Positions 10,253-18,618 of a stretch of DNA of 64,000 nucleotides are shown here, piece after piece (the stretch's first letter is position 1; each line of letters begins with the position of its first letter). The stretch covers positions 1 through 64,000 of the forward strand of contig JAIYAM010000060.1 of NCBI GenBank assembly GCA_027489065.1. Direction: 5' to 3'. The notes below the pieces were generated by a model. That model had not been told where the DNA came from. It did no database searches and worked only from the letters and a program-made list of their open reading frames with translations. Made by a program: the position numbers and the translations under genes. This DNA comes from Erythrobacteraceae bacterium. Lineage in GTDB: Bacteria > Pseudomonadota > Alphaproteobacteria > Sphingomonadales > Sphingomonadaceae.

Positions 10253-10936
10253 ATGCTGCCGCGCCCTGTGCCTGCCCTGACCCCTGCTCTTGCCCTCACC
10301 CTGGCAAGCGCGCCTGCGCCGGCGCTGGCGGAGGAGGACGGCAATGTCTGGCTCGGCCAGTTCGTCACCATCAAGGCCGACGAAAAGGTCTTCGTCAGGC
10401 TTGAGGCGCAGGAGCGTTTCACCAATGATTCCGAGAGGTTGGGCCAGCTCCTCCTACGCTCGCTGGTAGCCTACCGGTTCGCCAGGGACGCGCATGTCGG
10501 AGCGGGCTACGCCTACGTGCTCACCGATCCGGTCGGCCCTGTCCGCCTGAACGAACACCGCTTCTATCAGGAACTCGGGCTGCGCCTGCTCAAGACCGAG
10601 GGCGGCACCACGCTCGATTCCCGCACCCGGCTTGAACAGCGCACCTTCGAAGGACGCGGCGGCACCGACTGGCGGCTGCGCGAATGGCTGCAACTGCGGG
10701 TTCCAGTGAGCAAAAACAACCGCTTGGTCTTCTACACCGAGCCCTTTTTCAACCTCAGCGAGGGGCCTGTCCAGCGCGGCGGGCGGCTCGCGCTGTGGCG
10801 GAATTTCGCCGGAGTGGCGATCCCGCTCGCCCGCAACGTCGAGGTGGTGCCGGGCTATCTCAACCAGCATGTGTTCCGCGAGGGCGAGGACCGCAGCGAC
10901 CACACGGCCAATCTCAACATCTTCGTGACCTTCTGA
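10253..10936 (+). CDS. DUF2490 outer-membrane beta-barrel protein
   Basis: A 227-aa protein with a signal peptide ending near PALAEED. The rest is alternating beta-strand sequence typical of DUF2490 (DGNVWLGQFVTIK, RSLVAYRFARDAHVGAGYAYV, LEQRTFEGRGGTDWRLREWLQLRVPV), ending in the outer-membrane C-terminal aromatic residue (NIFVTF). It is probably a small outer-membrane barrel of unknown function. GGAGA precedes the ATG by 6 nt. A parS site follows 21 nt after the stop. Confidence 0.8.
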   Translation: MLPRPVPALTPALALTLASAPAPALAEEDGNVWLGQFVTIKADEKVFVRLEAQERFTNDSERLGQLLLRSLVAYRFARDAHVGAGYAYVLTDPVGPVRLNEHRFYQELGLRLLKTEGGTTLDSRTRLEQRTFEGRGGTDWRLREWLQLRVPVSKNNRLVFYTEPFFNLSEGPVQRGGRLALWRNFAGVAIPLARNVEVVPGYLNQHVFREGEDRSDHTANLNIFVTF

Positions 10937-10957
10937 CCTCGCGGCCCCGAAAGGCGA

Positions 10958-10973
10958 TGTTTCACGTGAAACA
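10958..10973. other. parS: parS chromosome-partitioning site (perfect 16-bp palindrome)
   Basis: The sequence TGTTTCACGTGAAACA is a perfect palindrome and identical to the consensus bacterial parS bound by ParB. It lies between two convergent genes (DUF2490 and ssb), where no promoter is needed. No other copy was noticed in the window. In most bacteria such sites cluster near the replication origin. Confidence 0.85.
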
Positions 10974-10996
10974 CCGCCGCAAAGGCGAGGCAAAGC

Positions 10997-11040
10997 GGGG
11001 TCTAACCGGGGTCTGGAGGGGGTCTAAGGGGGGTCTGGCA
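10997..11040. repeat. four tandem 11-bp GGGGTCT repeats
   Basis: Four copies of GGGGTCTRR follow each other with exact 11-bp spacing: the TCT cores start at 11001, 11012, 11023 and 11034. They begin 24 bp after parS. The period near one DNA turn would put every copy on the same helical face. They are not inside a supported gene. Confidence 0.75.
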
Positions 11041-11108
11041 CGGACTTTGGCCGCGCCAGCGCCGATCAAACGCCGGCAAGAACAATGTCGCCTTGCCGCT
11101 GCCCGGCC

Positions 11109-11660
11109 TCAGAACGGGATATCGTCGTCGAGGTCGTCGTAACCGCCGCCACCGCCAGCCGGAGCGCCGCCGCCGAACCCGCCGCCGCCCGAGCCACCCG
11201 AGCCGCCGCCGCCATAGCCGCCGCCCGAACCGCCACCGCCGCCGGAGCGACCGCCGCCATAGGCTCCGCCGCCGCCACCGCCGCCCATGCCGCCGCCCGA
11301 GCCACCGGCCGCGCCGTCCAGCATGGTCATCACGGAATTGGGCCCGCGCAGCACGATCTCGGTCGAGTAGCGGTCATTGCCCTGCTGGTCCTGCCACTTG
11401 CGGGTCTGGAGCTGGCCTTCGATGTAGACCTTCGAGCCCTTCTTGAGGAACCGCTCGGCCACCCCGGCGAGGCCTTCGTTGAAGATCGCAACGGTGTGCC
11501 ACTCGGTGCGCTCCTGGCGCTCACCCGAGTTCTTGTCCTTCCAGGTTTCGCTGGTGGCGATCCGCAGGTTGCAGACTTTGCCGCCGTTCTGGAAGCTGCG
11601 CACCTCGGGATCGGCCCCGAGATTGCCGATCAGCATGACCTTGTTGAGCGAACCCGCCAT
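11109..11660 (-). CDS. ssb: single-stranded DNA-binding protein
   Basis: A 183-aa SSB. The OB fold (residues about 1-110) has [16 protein letters not shown] and [14 protein letters not shown]. The linker (about 115-175) is almost pure glycine with serine and a few tyrosines, and the acidic tip DDLDDDIPF recruits repair and replication partners. The Gly-rich linker gives the DNA a striking GCC/GGC triplet bias. The protein binds ssDNA during replication, recombination and repair. Confidence 0.97.
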   Translation of the reverse strand: MAGSLNKVMLIGNLGADPEVRSFQNGGKVCNLRIATSETWKDKNSGERQERTEWHTVAIFNEGLAGVAERFLKKGSKVYIEGQLQTRKWQDQQGNDRYSTEIVLRGPNSVMTMLDGAAGGSGGGMGGGGGGGAYGGGRSGGGGGSGGGYGGGGSGGSGGGGFGGGAPAGGGGGYDDLDDDIPF

Positions 11661-11812
11661 CGAAATACCCTTCCCGTCAATATCTTGATCCGCGCGCGAA
11701 GATGCGCCGCGAATCCGAGTCGGGCAATAGGGCAGAGCGGCGGCAGGCGCGACGCAGGCCGTGGCGTTTTCAACGCCTCATTACTGGAGCCGGCCCTCTG
11801 ACGCCATTGAAC

Positions 11813-11898
11813 CCGTCGCCCCTGCGCAGGCAGGGGCCCATCCAAGGGTGATGGGAAAGGCGGGGTCGGATGGATCCCTGCCTTCGCAGGGATGACGG
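11813..11898. repeat. inverted pair of a 31-bp palindromic intergenic repeat
   Basis: A 31-bp element (11813-11843) containing CCCCTGCGCAGGCAGGGG is repeated in opposite orientation at 11868-11898 with TCCCTGCCTTCGCAGGGA. The copies match at about 27 of 31 positions, each is itself a hairpin, and the pair could fold into one long hairpin. It resembles REP/BIME-type elements scattered between genes in Sphingomonadales. It lies in the gap upstream of ssb and after coq9. Confidence 0.7.
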
Positions 11899-11918
11899 AC
11901 GATTAGAGGGAGGCTTGA

Positions 11919-12581
11919 TTACCGCGCCGGGTAACGCAGCCTTCCCAGAAACCGCGTCAGGCTTGGCAGTTCGCGGTCCTTGTTCAGGAACTGCGCCTTG
12001 GCCTTCTCGAACTTCATGACGCCGTCGATGCGCCGTTCGAGGAAGGCGTGGGTATCGGCCTTGCCCTCGCTATCGTCGTTGACGAACACGGCGAGGGTCG
12101 CGCTGTAGATGCCCGCCAGAATGGCGCGCTTGGTGTAGTGGTTGTAATCGGTCGCGGTGTCGCCGGCGAGGCGCCACATGATGTCCGCCGACCGCCAGCC
12201 GAGACCGAGCGCCCGCCGGGCGTTCTGCGGCTGGGCCATCACGGCGAGCGCGCGGCGCACCGCTTCATCGATATGCGCGACCGCTTCCAGCCGGAAGGCG
12301 ACCAGCGTGCGGATGCGTTCGCGGATCTTCAGGGTCGCCAGCCGTTCGGCGGGCCACTCAGCCTCCATCGCGGCATCGACCGACGCGATCCACGCCTCGA
12401 TCATGTCCATCGGCTTTGCGCCCGGGAAGGCGAGCCGGGCCACGTCGACATCAACGCCGGCCATCTCGGCGGCGGCCTCGAGCGCGGTGGCGTTCCACCC
12501 GTCAAAGATCGCGCTGGCGGCGATGTCGGGGGCGAGCGCGATGCGCAGCTCGTCGAGGGTCATGTCTGCAAAATCGGTCAT
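11919..12581 (-). CDS. COQ9 family ubiquinone biosynthesis protein
   Basis: A 220-aa helical protein of the COQ9 family, which has a TetR-like fold and binds lipids. It shows the C-terminal signature SADIMWRLAGDTATDYNHYTKRAILAGIYSAT that marks COQ9. COQ9 partners the flavin hydroxylase COQ7 in ubiquinone synthesis; here it is likely cytoplasmic or membrane-peripheral. It is immediately downstream of the ankyrin gene (one base gap) and probably co-transcribed with it. Confidence 0.9.
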   Translation of the reverse strand: MTDFADMTLDELRIALAPDIAASAIFDGWNATALEAAAEMAGVDVDVARLAFPGAKPMDMIEAWIASVDAAMEAEWPAERLATLKIRERIRTLVAFRLEAVAHIDEAVRRALAVMAQPQNARRALGLGWRSADIMWRLAGDTATDYNHYTKRAILAGIYSATLAVFVNDDSEGKADTHAFLERRIDGVMKFEKAKAQFLNKDRELPSLTRFLGRLRYPAR

Positions 12582-12582
12582 G

Positions 12583-13224
12583 TCAGAAGGAAGGCCCGTA
12601 ATCTTTCTTGGTTCCCGCCGCTTCGCGCTTCTTGTCGGCGTTGTCGAATTCCTGGGCCAGCAGCGTGTTGCTGGCGATCAGCTTCATGTAGTCGCGCGCC
12701 GAGCGGCCCGAATTGTCGCTGCGGTCGGGATCGGCACCCTTGGCGAGCAGCGTGCGCACCAGCGCGACGTTGCGGGCATGGACCGCGGTGATCAGCGGGG
12801 TCTCTCCGGTCTGGTCGGCGATATTGACGCTCGCCCCGCCCTTGAGCAGCGCCTCGACGCCCTCGACGAAGCCCAGCCCGGTGGCGAGCTGGAGCGGGGT
12901 GACGCCCCGCTTGTTGCGGATGTTCGGATCGGCGCCGCGCTGCAGCAGGAAGCGGACCCACAAGCCGTCGTTGCGGGCCACGGCGATGTGCAGGCCGGTG
13001 TCGCCGCTGGTGATGTCGCGGGTGTTGACGATCTGGGTGCCCGGCTTGTCGAGCATCTCGGTCGCCTTGGTGCCCTCGCGTTCCTTGACCGCCTCGAGGA
13101 ACTGGTAGCCTTCCGACTGGAACTGCGCGGCGGCCGGAACCGCGAGGACGAGAGCGAGGGCCAGCGCCACAGCACTGGCAATCCCGCTCCGAGCCCCTAA
13201 CTTGCGCAAAACATCGAGAGCCAA
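12583..13224 (-). CDS. exported ankyrin-repeat protein
   Basis: A protein of about 213 aa with a signal peptide ending in PAAAQF and four or so ankyrin repeats (TGLHIAVARNDGLWVRFLLQRGADPNIR, then GVTPLQLATGLGFVEGVEALLKGGASVNIA and GETPLITAVHARNVALVRTLLAKGADPD). It is expected in the periplasm as a protein-binding scaffold. The TTG at 13224 is chosen because AAAGGA lies 7 nt upstream and the signal peptide is then normal; ATG 13242 is an in-frame alternative with a poor ribosome site. Confidence 0.8.
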   Translation of the reverse strand: MALDVLRKLGARSGIASAVALALALVLAVPAAAQFQSEGYQFLEAVKEREGTKATEMLDKPGTQIVNTRDITSGDTGLHIAVARNDGLWVRFLLQRGADPNIRNKRGVTPLQLATGLGFVEGVEALLKGGASVNIADQTGETPLITAVHARNVALVRTLLAKGADPDRSDNSGRSARDYMKLIASNTLLAQEFDNADKKREAAGTKKDYGPSF

Positions 13225-13332
13225 GGTTTGATCCTTTCGCATTACCTGTCACACGTTCGCGTGTGGGCGGGCGCGGGGGCCGGGCACCGGGTGCCGTTGC
13301 CACGCCTTTCGCAATGAGCCAGTTAGCAGAGC

Positions 13333-13938
13333 ATGAACCGCATCAACAAGCCTTCCGCCGCAGTCTGTCTCGCCTTTTGGGCCGCGCTCGCGCTGAGCGG
13401 CTGCGGCGCGGCCACGCCCGCCGAGGAACCGCCGCTGGCCGGGGCTGCGATCGGCGGGGATTTCACGCTGGTCAACAAGGCCGGGGCCGAGGTGCGCTGG
13501 GGCGACTTTGCGGGCAAGTACCGGGTGGTCTATTTCGGCTATACCTACTGTCCCGATGTCTGCCCGACCGACATGCAGCGCGTGGCGCAGGGGTTGAAGG
13601 TGCTGAAAGGCCAGGATGCGGCCAAGGCGGACAAGATCGTGCCGATCTTCATCTCGGTCGATCCGGAGCGCGACACGCCCGCCGTGGTCGGCGAATTCGC
13701 CGCCGCCTTCTCGCCCGACATCATCGGGCTGACCGGCACGCCCGCGCAGGTCGATGCGGCGGCCAAGGCCTTCAAGGTGTACCACGGCAAGGGCGAGACC
13801 CAGCCCGGCGGCGGCTATCTCGTCGATCATTCGAACGTCGTCTACCTGTTCGGCCCGGCGGGCGAGCCGATCGCCACGCTGCCGGTGGACAAGGGCGCGG
13901 ACGCCGTGGCGGCGGAACTCAGCCGATGGGTGAGCTGA
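13333..13938 (+). CDS. SCO1/SenC family copper chaperone
   Basis: A 201-aa lipoprotein (lipobox LSGC, Cys 24) with a thioredoxin-like SCO fold. The copper ligands are present: CPDVC (Cys about 73 and 77) and His about 166 in YLVDHSN. SCO proteins deliver copper to the CuA centre of cytochrome c oxidase. It begins a chain of overlapping genes with YcgN and a metallopeptidase. Confidence 0.92.
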   Translation: MNRINKPSAAVCLAFWAALALSGCGAATPAEEPPLAGAAIGGDFTLVNKAGAEVRWGDFAGKYRVVYFGYTYCPDVCPTDMQRVAQGLKVLKGQDAAKADKIVPIFISVDPERDTPAVVGEFAAAFSPDIIGLTGTPAQVDAAAKAFKVYHGKGETQPGGGYLVDHSNVVYLFGPAGEPIATLPVDKGADAVAAELSRWVS

Positions 13939-14402
13939 GGGAGCGCTTCTGGGAGCTGCCGCTGGGCGAGCTCAACCGGCCCGAATGGGAGGCGCTGTGC
14001 GACGGCTGCGGGCGCTGCTGCCTGCACAAGCTGGAGGACGAGGACACCGGCGAGGTGATCGACACCAACATCGCCTGCCGGTTGCTCGACACCGGCACCG
14101 CGCAGTGCAGCGATTATCGCAACCGCAAGGCCTTCGTCCCCGATTGCCTGCGCCTGACTCTGCGGATCGTCGAGCAGGTGAGCTGGCTGCCGCAGACCTG
14201 CGCCTACCGGCTGCGCAACGAAGGCCGGCCGCTGCCGGGCTGGCATTACCTCCTCTCGGGCGACCGCGACGCGGTGCGGCGCGCCGGCGTCTCGATCGTC
14301 GGCCGGGTGGTGAGCGAGGTGGATGCCGGGCCGATCGAGCACCACATCACCCACTGGCCCGACGTGCGCCGCGACTGGCGCCAGGACGGGGAGGCCGGCT
14401 GA
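13926..14402 (+). CDS. YcgN family cysteine-cluster protein (UPF0260)
   Basis: A 158-aa protein of the YcgN/UPF0260 family with eight or more cysteines, including LCDGCGRCCLHKLEDE, ACRLLDTGTAQCSDY, VPDCLRLT and PQTCAYRLRNEGR. The pattern suggests metal or iron-sulfur binding, but the function is unknown. It starts 13 nt inside the SCO gene in another frame and its stop overlaps the next start (TGATG). Confidence 0.88.
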   Translation: MGELRERFWELPLGELNRPEWEALCDGCGRCCLHKLEDEDTGEVIDTNIACRLLDTGTAQCSDYRNRKAFVPDCLRLTLRIVEQVSWLPQTCAYRLRNEGRPLPGWHYLLSGDRDAVRRAGVSIVGRVVSEVDAGPIEHHITHWPDVRRDWRQDGEAG

Positions 14403-15136
14403 TGATCGACTGGCTGCGCGGCGCCTCGGCCCGCAAACCCCTCGATACCAAGATCGACCTCGGCGGCACGCCTGTCCCGATCGTTCTGAAGCGCCTGCAC
14501 AATGCGCGCCGGCTGACCTTGCGGCTCGCGCCCGATGGCTCGGAGGTGCGCATCACCCTGCCGGCTTGGGCCGAGGGGCGCGAGGCGATCGCCTTTGCCC
14601 ATGCGAGGAAGGGCTGGCTCGCCGAACAGCTCGCACGGATGCCGCGCCGCGCCGCGCCCGCGCCGGGGGGAGAGGTGCGCTACCGGGGCCGCACGCTCCG
14701 GCTCGAATGGGACGCGCGCGCGCCGCGCCGTCCGGCGATCGTGGGCGACAGTTTGCGGATCGGCGGGCCGGAAAGCGGCCTCGAAACGCGGCTCAAGCGC
14801 TGGCTCGAAAGCGAGGCACTGGCCCTCGCCGAGGCCGACATGCGCGAATATTGCGCGGCGGCCGGGCTCGATCCCGTGCCGATCGGGCTGACCCGCGCGC
14901 AGCGGCGCTGGGGCTCGTGCTCGGACAAGAGCCGCATCCGCATCAACTGGCGGCTGGTGCAGGCGCCCGACTCCGTGCGCCGGTCCGTGGTCGCGCACGA
15001 GGTCGCGCATCTCGTCCACTTCGACCACAGCAGCGCTTTCCACGCGCTGCTGGGACGCATCTTCGAAGGCGAGATCAGCGCCGCCGACCGCTGGCTGAAG
15101 GAGCACGGGCGCGGGCTCTACGCCAGCTTCGGCTGA
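14402..15136 (+). CDS. YgjP/SprT-type M48-like metallopeptidase
   Basis: A 244-aa protein with zinc motif HEVAHLVHFDHS (His about 199, Glu 200, His 203) and the family hallmark RRWGSCSDKSRIRINWRLV. This YgjP-like domain (DUF45) is found in putative cytoplasmic zinc proteases. The gene overlaps the YcgN stop. Substrate unknown. Confidence 0.87.
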   Translation: MIDWLRGASARKPLDTKIDLGGTPVPIVLKRLHNARRLTLRLAPDGSEVRITLPAWAEGREAIAFAHARKGWLAEQLARMPRRAAPAPGGEVRYRGRTLRLEWDARAPRRPAIVGDSLRIGGPESGLETRLKRWLESEALALAEADMREYCAAAGLDPVPIGLTRAQRRWGSCSDKSRIRINWRLVQAPDSVRRSVVAHEVAHLVHFDHSSAFHALLGRIFEGEISAADRWLKEHGRGLYASFG

Positions 15137-15182
15137 TCTCAAGCATCTGGCGTTCGCCGCCCACGCGCCTATATTGCCGCTC

Positions 15183-15674
15183 ATGCCCGCCAACCCGCCC
15201 CGCCAGCCACTGTCGAAGTCGCTCTCCAAGTCGCGCTTCAACCCCGCACCCGGCTTTGCCGATCTGTGGAACGAGCTCCGGCGGCCCAACCCCTATCGCT
15301 GGCCGATCCTCGCCCTGTCGGTGCTTCCGGTCGCGGGGATCCTCGCCTGGGCTTTCGACCAGCAGTATTACGGCGAGCCCGAGCGGCCGCGGATCGAATA
15401 CATCACCACGCTCGAGGACGGGCGCAGCGATGCCGAGATCGCCGCGGAGAACCGCGCCAATCAGGAGATCAAGGACCTGCGCGCCGCCGAGGAAGCGCGG
15501 ATCGCGGACGAGAAGCGCAAGATGTACAAGGCGCTGGGCGCGGCGACCGGGATCGACGTGGACTCGATGGAGCGCAAGGCCGATGCCGAGCGCGCCGCTG
15601 CCGAGGCCGCGGCGAAGAAGCGCCTCGAGCAGGCCGAAGCCCGCGCTCCCGCACAGACGAGCCCCGAGCAATAG
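15183..15674 (+). CDS. hypothetical single-span membrane protein with coiled coil
   Basis: A 163-aa protein: a basic N-terminus, one membrane helix at about residues 40-58 (WPILALSVLPVAGILAWAF), and a long charged, alanine/glutamate-rich helix (about 85-160) likely to be a periplasmic coiled coil. I do not recognise a named family beyond a conserved Sphingomonadales protein. ATG 15183 is preferred over the in-frame TTG nine bases upstream. It is followed by ribD. Confidence 0.7.
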   Translation: MPANPPRQPLSKSLSKSRFNPAPGFADLWNELRRPNPYRWPILALSVLPVAGILAWAFDQQYYGEPERPRIEYITTLEDGRSDAEIAAENRANQEIKDLRAAEEARIADEKRKMYKALGAATGIDVDSMERKADAERAAAEAAAKKRLEQAEARAPAQTSPEQ

Positions 15675-15706
15675 CCGCCAGCGCTTCCCCCGCCGACCAG
15701 GACTGG

Positions 15707-16654
15707 ATGGCCGCCGCCGCGCGGCTCGCCTCCCGCGCGCGGCCGCTCTCCCGCCCCAATCCCGGCGTCGCCGCGCTGCTCGTGCAGGAAGGCCGCGTGA
15801 TCGCGCGCGGCTGGACGCAGGCCGGCGGCCGGCCCCATGCCGAGGCGATGGCGCTGGCGGGCATCGACCCGCAAGTGCTCGCGGCCTCGACGCTCTACGT
15901 CACGCTCGAACCCTGCGCCCACCAGTCGGAGCGCGGCCCGTCCTGCGCCGACCTGATCGTGGCCGCCCGTCCCGCCCGCGTCGTCGTCGGCCAGCGCGAT
16001 CCCGATCCGCGCACGGCAGGCGCGGGGCTGGCGCGGCTCGAGGCGGCTGGCATCGCGGTGCGCCTGCTCGACGACGCGGCCTCGGCGGCGAGCCTTGCAG
16101 GCTTCCTCACCCGCCAGCGGCTCGGGCGTCCGTGGGTGACGCTGAAGCTCGCCATGTCGCTCGACGGCTGCATCGCGCTTGCCGACGGGACCAGCCAGTG
16201 GATCACCGGCGAGGTCGCGCGCGCCCATGTCCATGCAGCCCGCGCGCAGCACGACGCGATCCTCGTGGGCGGCGGCACGTGGCGCGCCGATGCACCCCGG
16301 CTCGACGTGCGCCTGCCGGGGCTGGAGGACCGCTCGCCGCGACGCGTGGTGCTGACCCGAGGCGCCGCGCCGGAAGGAACCACCGCCCTTCCGTCGCCCG
16401 AAGCCATCGCGAGCCTCGAAGGCGTGCAATATCTCTATGTCGAAGGCGGGGCCGAGACCGCCGCCGCCTTTCTCGCTGCCGATCTGGTGGACGAGCTCCA
16501 CCTCTACACCGCCCCGCTCCTGATCGGCGACGGCAGGCGGGCCCTGGGCGCGCTCGGCCTCGCCAATCTCGCCGAGGCGCATGGCCGCTGGCACTGCGGG
16601 ACACGCCGCCAGCTTGGCAGCGACAGCTTCGCCGCCTATCTGCGGACCCGATAA
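15707..16654 (+). CDS. ribD: bifunctional riboflavin biosynthesis protein RibD
   Basis: About 315 aa. The deaminase half has the zinc motif HAEAMAL (His about 44, Glu about 46) and PCAHQSERGPSC; the reductase half starts near WVTLKLAMSLDG and has GTSQWITG and VEGGAETAAAFL. It carries out the deamination and side-chain reduction steps toward riboflavin. The ATG at 15707 gives MAAAARLASRARPLSRPNP; family members usually have a few residues more, so a rare start such as ATA at 15671 cannot be excluded. ribE follows 20 nt later. Confidence 0.92.
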   Translation: MAAAARLASRARPLSRPNPGVAALLVQEGRVIARGWTQAGGRPHAEAMALAGIDPQVLAASTLYVTLEPCAHQSERGPSCADLIVAARPARVVVGQRDPDPRTAGAGLARLEAAGIAVRLLDDAASAASLAGFLTRQRLGRPWVTLKLAMSLDGCIALADGTSQWITGEVARAHVHAARAQHDAILVGGGTWRADAPRLDVRLPGLEDRSPRRVVLTRGAAPEGTTALPSPEAIASLEGVQYLYVEGGAETAAAFLAADLVDELHLYTAPLLIGDGRRALGALGLANLAEAHGRWHCGTRRQLGSDSFAAYLRTR

Positions 16655-16674
16655 CACCTCAAGGACACACCCCC

Positions 16675-17295
16675 ATGTTCACCGGCATCGTCACCGCCAT
16701 CGGCACCATCGCCGCCGCCGAGCAGCGCGGCGACCTGCGCCTGCGTATCAACGCCCCGCTCGATCCGGCACGGATCGACATCGGCGCCTCGATCGCGTGT
16801 TCGGGCGTGTGCCTCACCGTGGTCGAGCGCGGCGGGACGGCCGGCGATGCCTGGTTCGACGTCGACCTGTCGGGCGAGAGCGTCAGCCGCACCGTGCCCG
16901 GCATGTGGGAGGCGGGCGCGCGCCTCAACATCGAGCCTTCGCTGCGATTGGGCGACGAGCTCGGCGGGCACATCGTCACCGGCCACGTGGATTCGGTGGG
17001 CGAGGTGGTGATGGTCGGCCATGAGGGCGATAGCTGGCAGGTCGCGATCCGCGCCCGCGCCGAGATGAGCCCCTTCATCGCGGAAAAAGGCTCGATCACC
17101 GTCAACGGCGTGTCACTGACGGTCAACAACGTGCGCGACCGCGAGGACCGCACCTGCGACTTCCTGCTCAACATCATCCCCCACACCGCCGCCGTGACCA
17201 CGCTGGGCAGCCTTGCCGAGGGTGACCGGGTCAACCTCGAGATCGACGTGCTGGCGCGCTATCTCAAGCGCATGCAGAGCCTCGCCGCGCGCTAG
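16675..17295 (+). CDS. ribE: riboflavin synthase alpha subunit
   Basis: A 206-aa protein with the duplicated lumazine-binding barrels: MFTGIVTAIG and IACSGVCLTVV in the first, and HIVTGHVDS and SITVNGVSLTVN in the second. It dismutates two 6,7-dimethyl-8-ribityllumazine to riboflavin. Downstream of ribD with an AAGGAC ribosome site. The next gene, copC, is convergent. Confidence 0.95.
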   Translation: MFTGIVTAIGTIAAAEQRGDLRLRINAPLDPARIDIGASIACSGVCLTVVERGGTAGDAWFDVDLSGESVSRTVPGMWEAGARLNIEPSLRLGDELGGHIVTGHVDSVGEVVMVGHEGDSWQVAIRARAEMSPFIAEKGSITVNGVSLTVNNVRDREDRTCDFLLNIIPHTAAVTTLGSLAEGDRVNLEIDVLARYLKRMQSLAAR

Positions 17296-17311
17296 GCGGC
17301 AGGCGCAAGCC

Positions 17312-17692
17312 TCAACCGACGTTGAAGCTCACCTTGCCGCTCATCGCGTGGCCGTCCGCCGCGCTCGCCTTCCAGCGCACGTCGTAGCTGCCCCTGGGCA
17401 GGGGCTTGGCCAGCGTCAGCGTCAGGGTCTTGCCATCGGCCGACCAGGCGGGGGTGAAGTTCTTGATCGGCATCTCGCCGTGATCGGGCATCCCCGGCAT
17501 CGCGGTCATGATGATGCTGGCGCTCGCCTTGGCGGGATCGACCTTCTCGCTGAAGGTCAGCGTGATGGCCTTGGTCGCCTTGGCGGTCGCGCCCGCCGCC
17601 GGGGTCGAGGCGCTGAGCTGGACATGGGCCGAAAGCGCAGCGGGGGCGAGTGCGGTCAGGGCGAGGGCGGCGAGGAAAGCAGGGATACGCAT
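17312..17692 (-). CDS. copC: CopC domain copper resistance protein
   Basis: A 126-aa periplasmic protein with a signal peptide cleaved before AHVQL. The mature N-terminal His (AHVQLSASTPA) is the conserved first Cu(II) ligand of CopC, and PDHGEM and DGHAMSG supply further ligands in the beta barrel. It binds copper in the periplasm. It is the last gene of the merR-copA-copB-copC run. Confidence 0.88.
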   Translation of the reverse strand: MRIPAFLAALALTALAPAALSAHVQLSASTPAAGATAKATKAITLTFSEKVDPAKASASIIMTAMPGMPDHGEMPIKNFTPAWSADGKTLTLTLAKPLPRGSYDVRWKASAADGHAMSGKVSFNVG

Positions 17693-17715
17693 TGAGGGGT
17701 ACGTCCTTCGTGTTG

Positions 17716-18618
17716 TCAGAACCAGAATCGGATGCCGGCGATGAAGCTCGTGGCGGAAGGGTCCTGCCCGAGCAAGCGGGCGTAATCCGCACCTTGCCCG
17801 GTCCGCCATGAATGCTCGATGCCAATATAGGGCGCGAATTCGCGGGCGATCTCGTAGCGCAGCCTTGCGCCGACCTCGATGGAGTCGAGGCCTGCGCCGA
17901 TGCCGAGCTGCGGAATATCCTGCGCCGACAGGTTCGCCTCCACGCGCGGCTGGAGGATCAGGCGCTGGGTGATGCGCTGGTCGACCTCGGCTTCGATGCG
18001 CGCGGTGAGGTCGCCGCGGGTGCTGAGGAACAGAGCGGCATCCACCTCGAACATGTAGGGCGCAAGGCCCTGAATGCCGATCACCGCGTGGGTGGTCTCC
18101 GGCCCGGCGAAATCCTGCCGGATGCCGGCCTGAAGGTCCCAGAACGGGCGGATCGCCTTGGAATAGAGCGCCTGAACCTCGGCCTCCTCGGGGCGCCCGC
18201 CCCATTCGCCCTCGCCTTCGGACTTCAGCCACAGGCGGCTGGTCGGCGTGCCGTACCAGCCCTGCACGTCCCAGAGGTAGGCGTCGCTGCCGTCGCGGAC
18301 CTGCGTCTCCAGCCGCTCGGCCTGCAGCCAGAGCAGCGGCATGTTGCCGTGCATCTGCTTGAGCTCCGCACGCGAGGGCGCCATCGCCGCCGCGCCCCAG
18401 ATCGCGTCGGCGGCGCGCGGAGGCCCGCTGCCGGCCTCGGGCGGGGGCGGGGTTTCCATCTCCGGTCCGGGCGAGGCGTGTTGTTCCTCGCCGGTGCCCA
18501 TGTCGTGCCCGGCGTGGGGATCCTTCGCCGGAGCGGGCATGGTGTGCCCGGCATGCGGGTCCTGCGCAGCAAGCGGCGCGGCTGCGGTCAGAGCCAGGAG
18601 GGGAAGGAGCGCCCTCAT
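17716..18618 (-). CDS. copB: copper resistance protein CopB (outer membrane)
   Basis: A 300-aa protein with signal peptide (PLAAQ). The N-terminal mature part has two DPHAGH copies and a Met/His/Pro-rich linker that can bind copper. The C-terminal beta-barrel (about 90-300) shows the CopB family pattern DVQGWYGTPTSRLWLKSEGE and ends in an aromatic residue (IRFWF). CopB/PcoB is needed for periplasmic copper tolerance. Its ATG overlaps the copA stop (ATGA). Confidence 0.9.
   Translation of the reverse strand: MRALLPLLALTAAAPLAAQDPHAGHTMPAPAKDPHAGHDMGTGEEQHASPGPEMETPPPPEAGSGPPRAADAIWGAAAMAPSRAELKQMHGNMPLLWLQAERLETQVRDGSDAYLWDVQGWYGTPTSRLWLKSEGEGEWGGRPEEAEVQALYSKAIRPFWDLQAGIRQDFAGPETTHAVIGIQGLAPYMFEVDAALFLSTRGDLTARIEAEVDQRITQRLILQPRVEANLSAQDIPQLGIGAGLDSIEVGARLRYEIAREFAPYIGIEHSWRTGQGADYARLLGQDPSATSFIAGIRFWF

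Noticed and set aside
10957..11142. Short frame beginning MFHVKH.
   Set aside because: MFHVKH is simply the translation of parS; no conserved protein follows.
11109..11310. Trinucleotide-rich block as a microsatellite.
   Set aside because: It is the Gly-rich linker of SSB read in codons.
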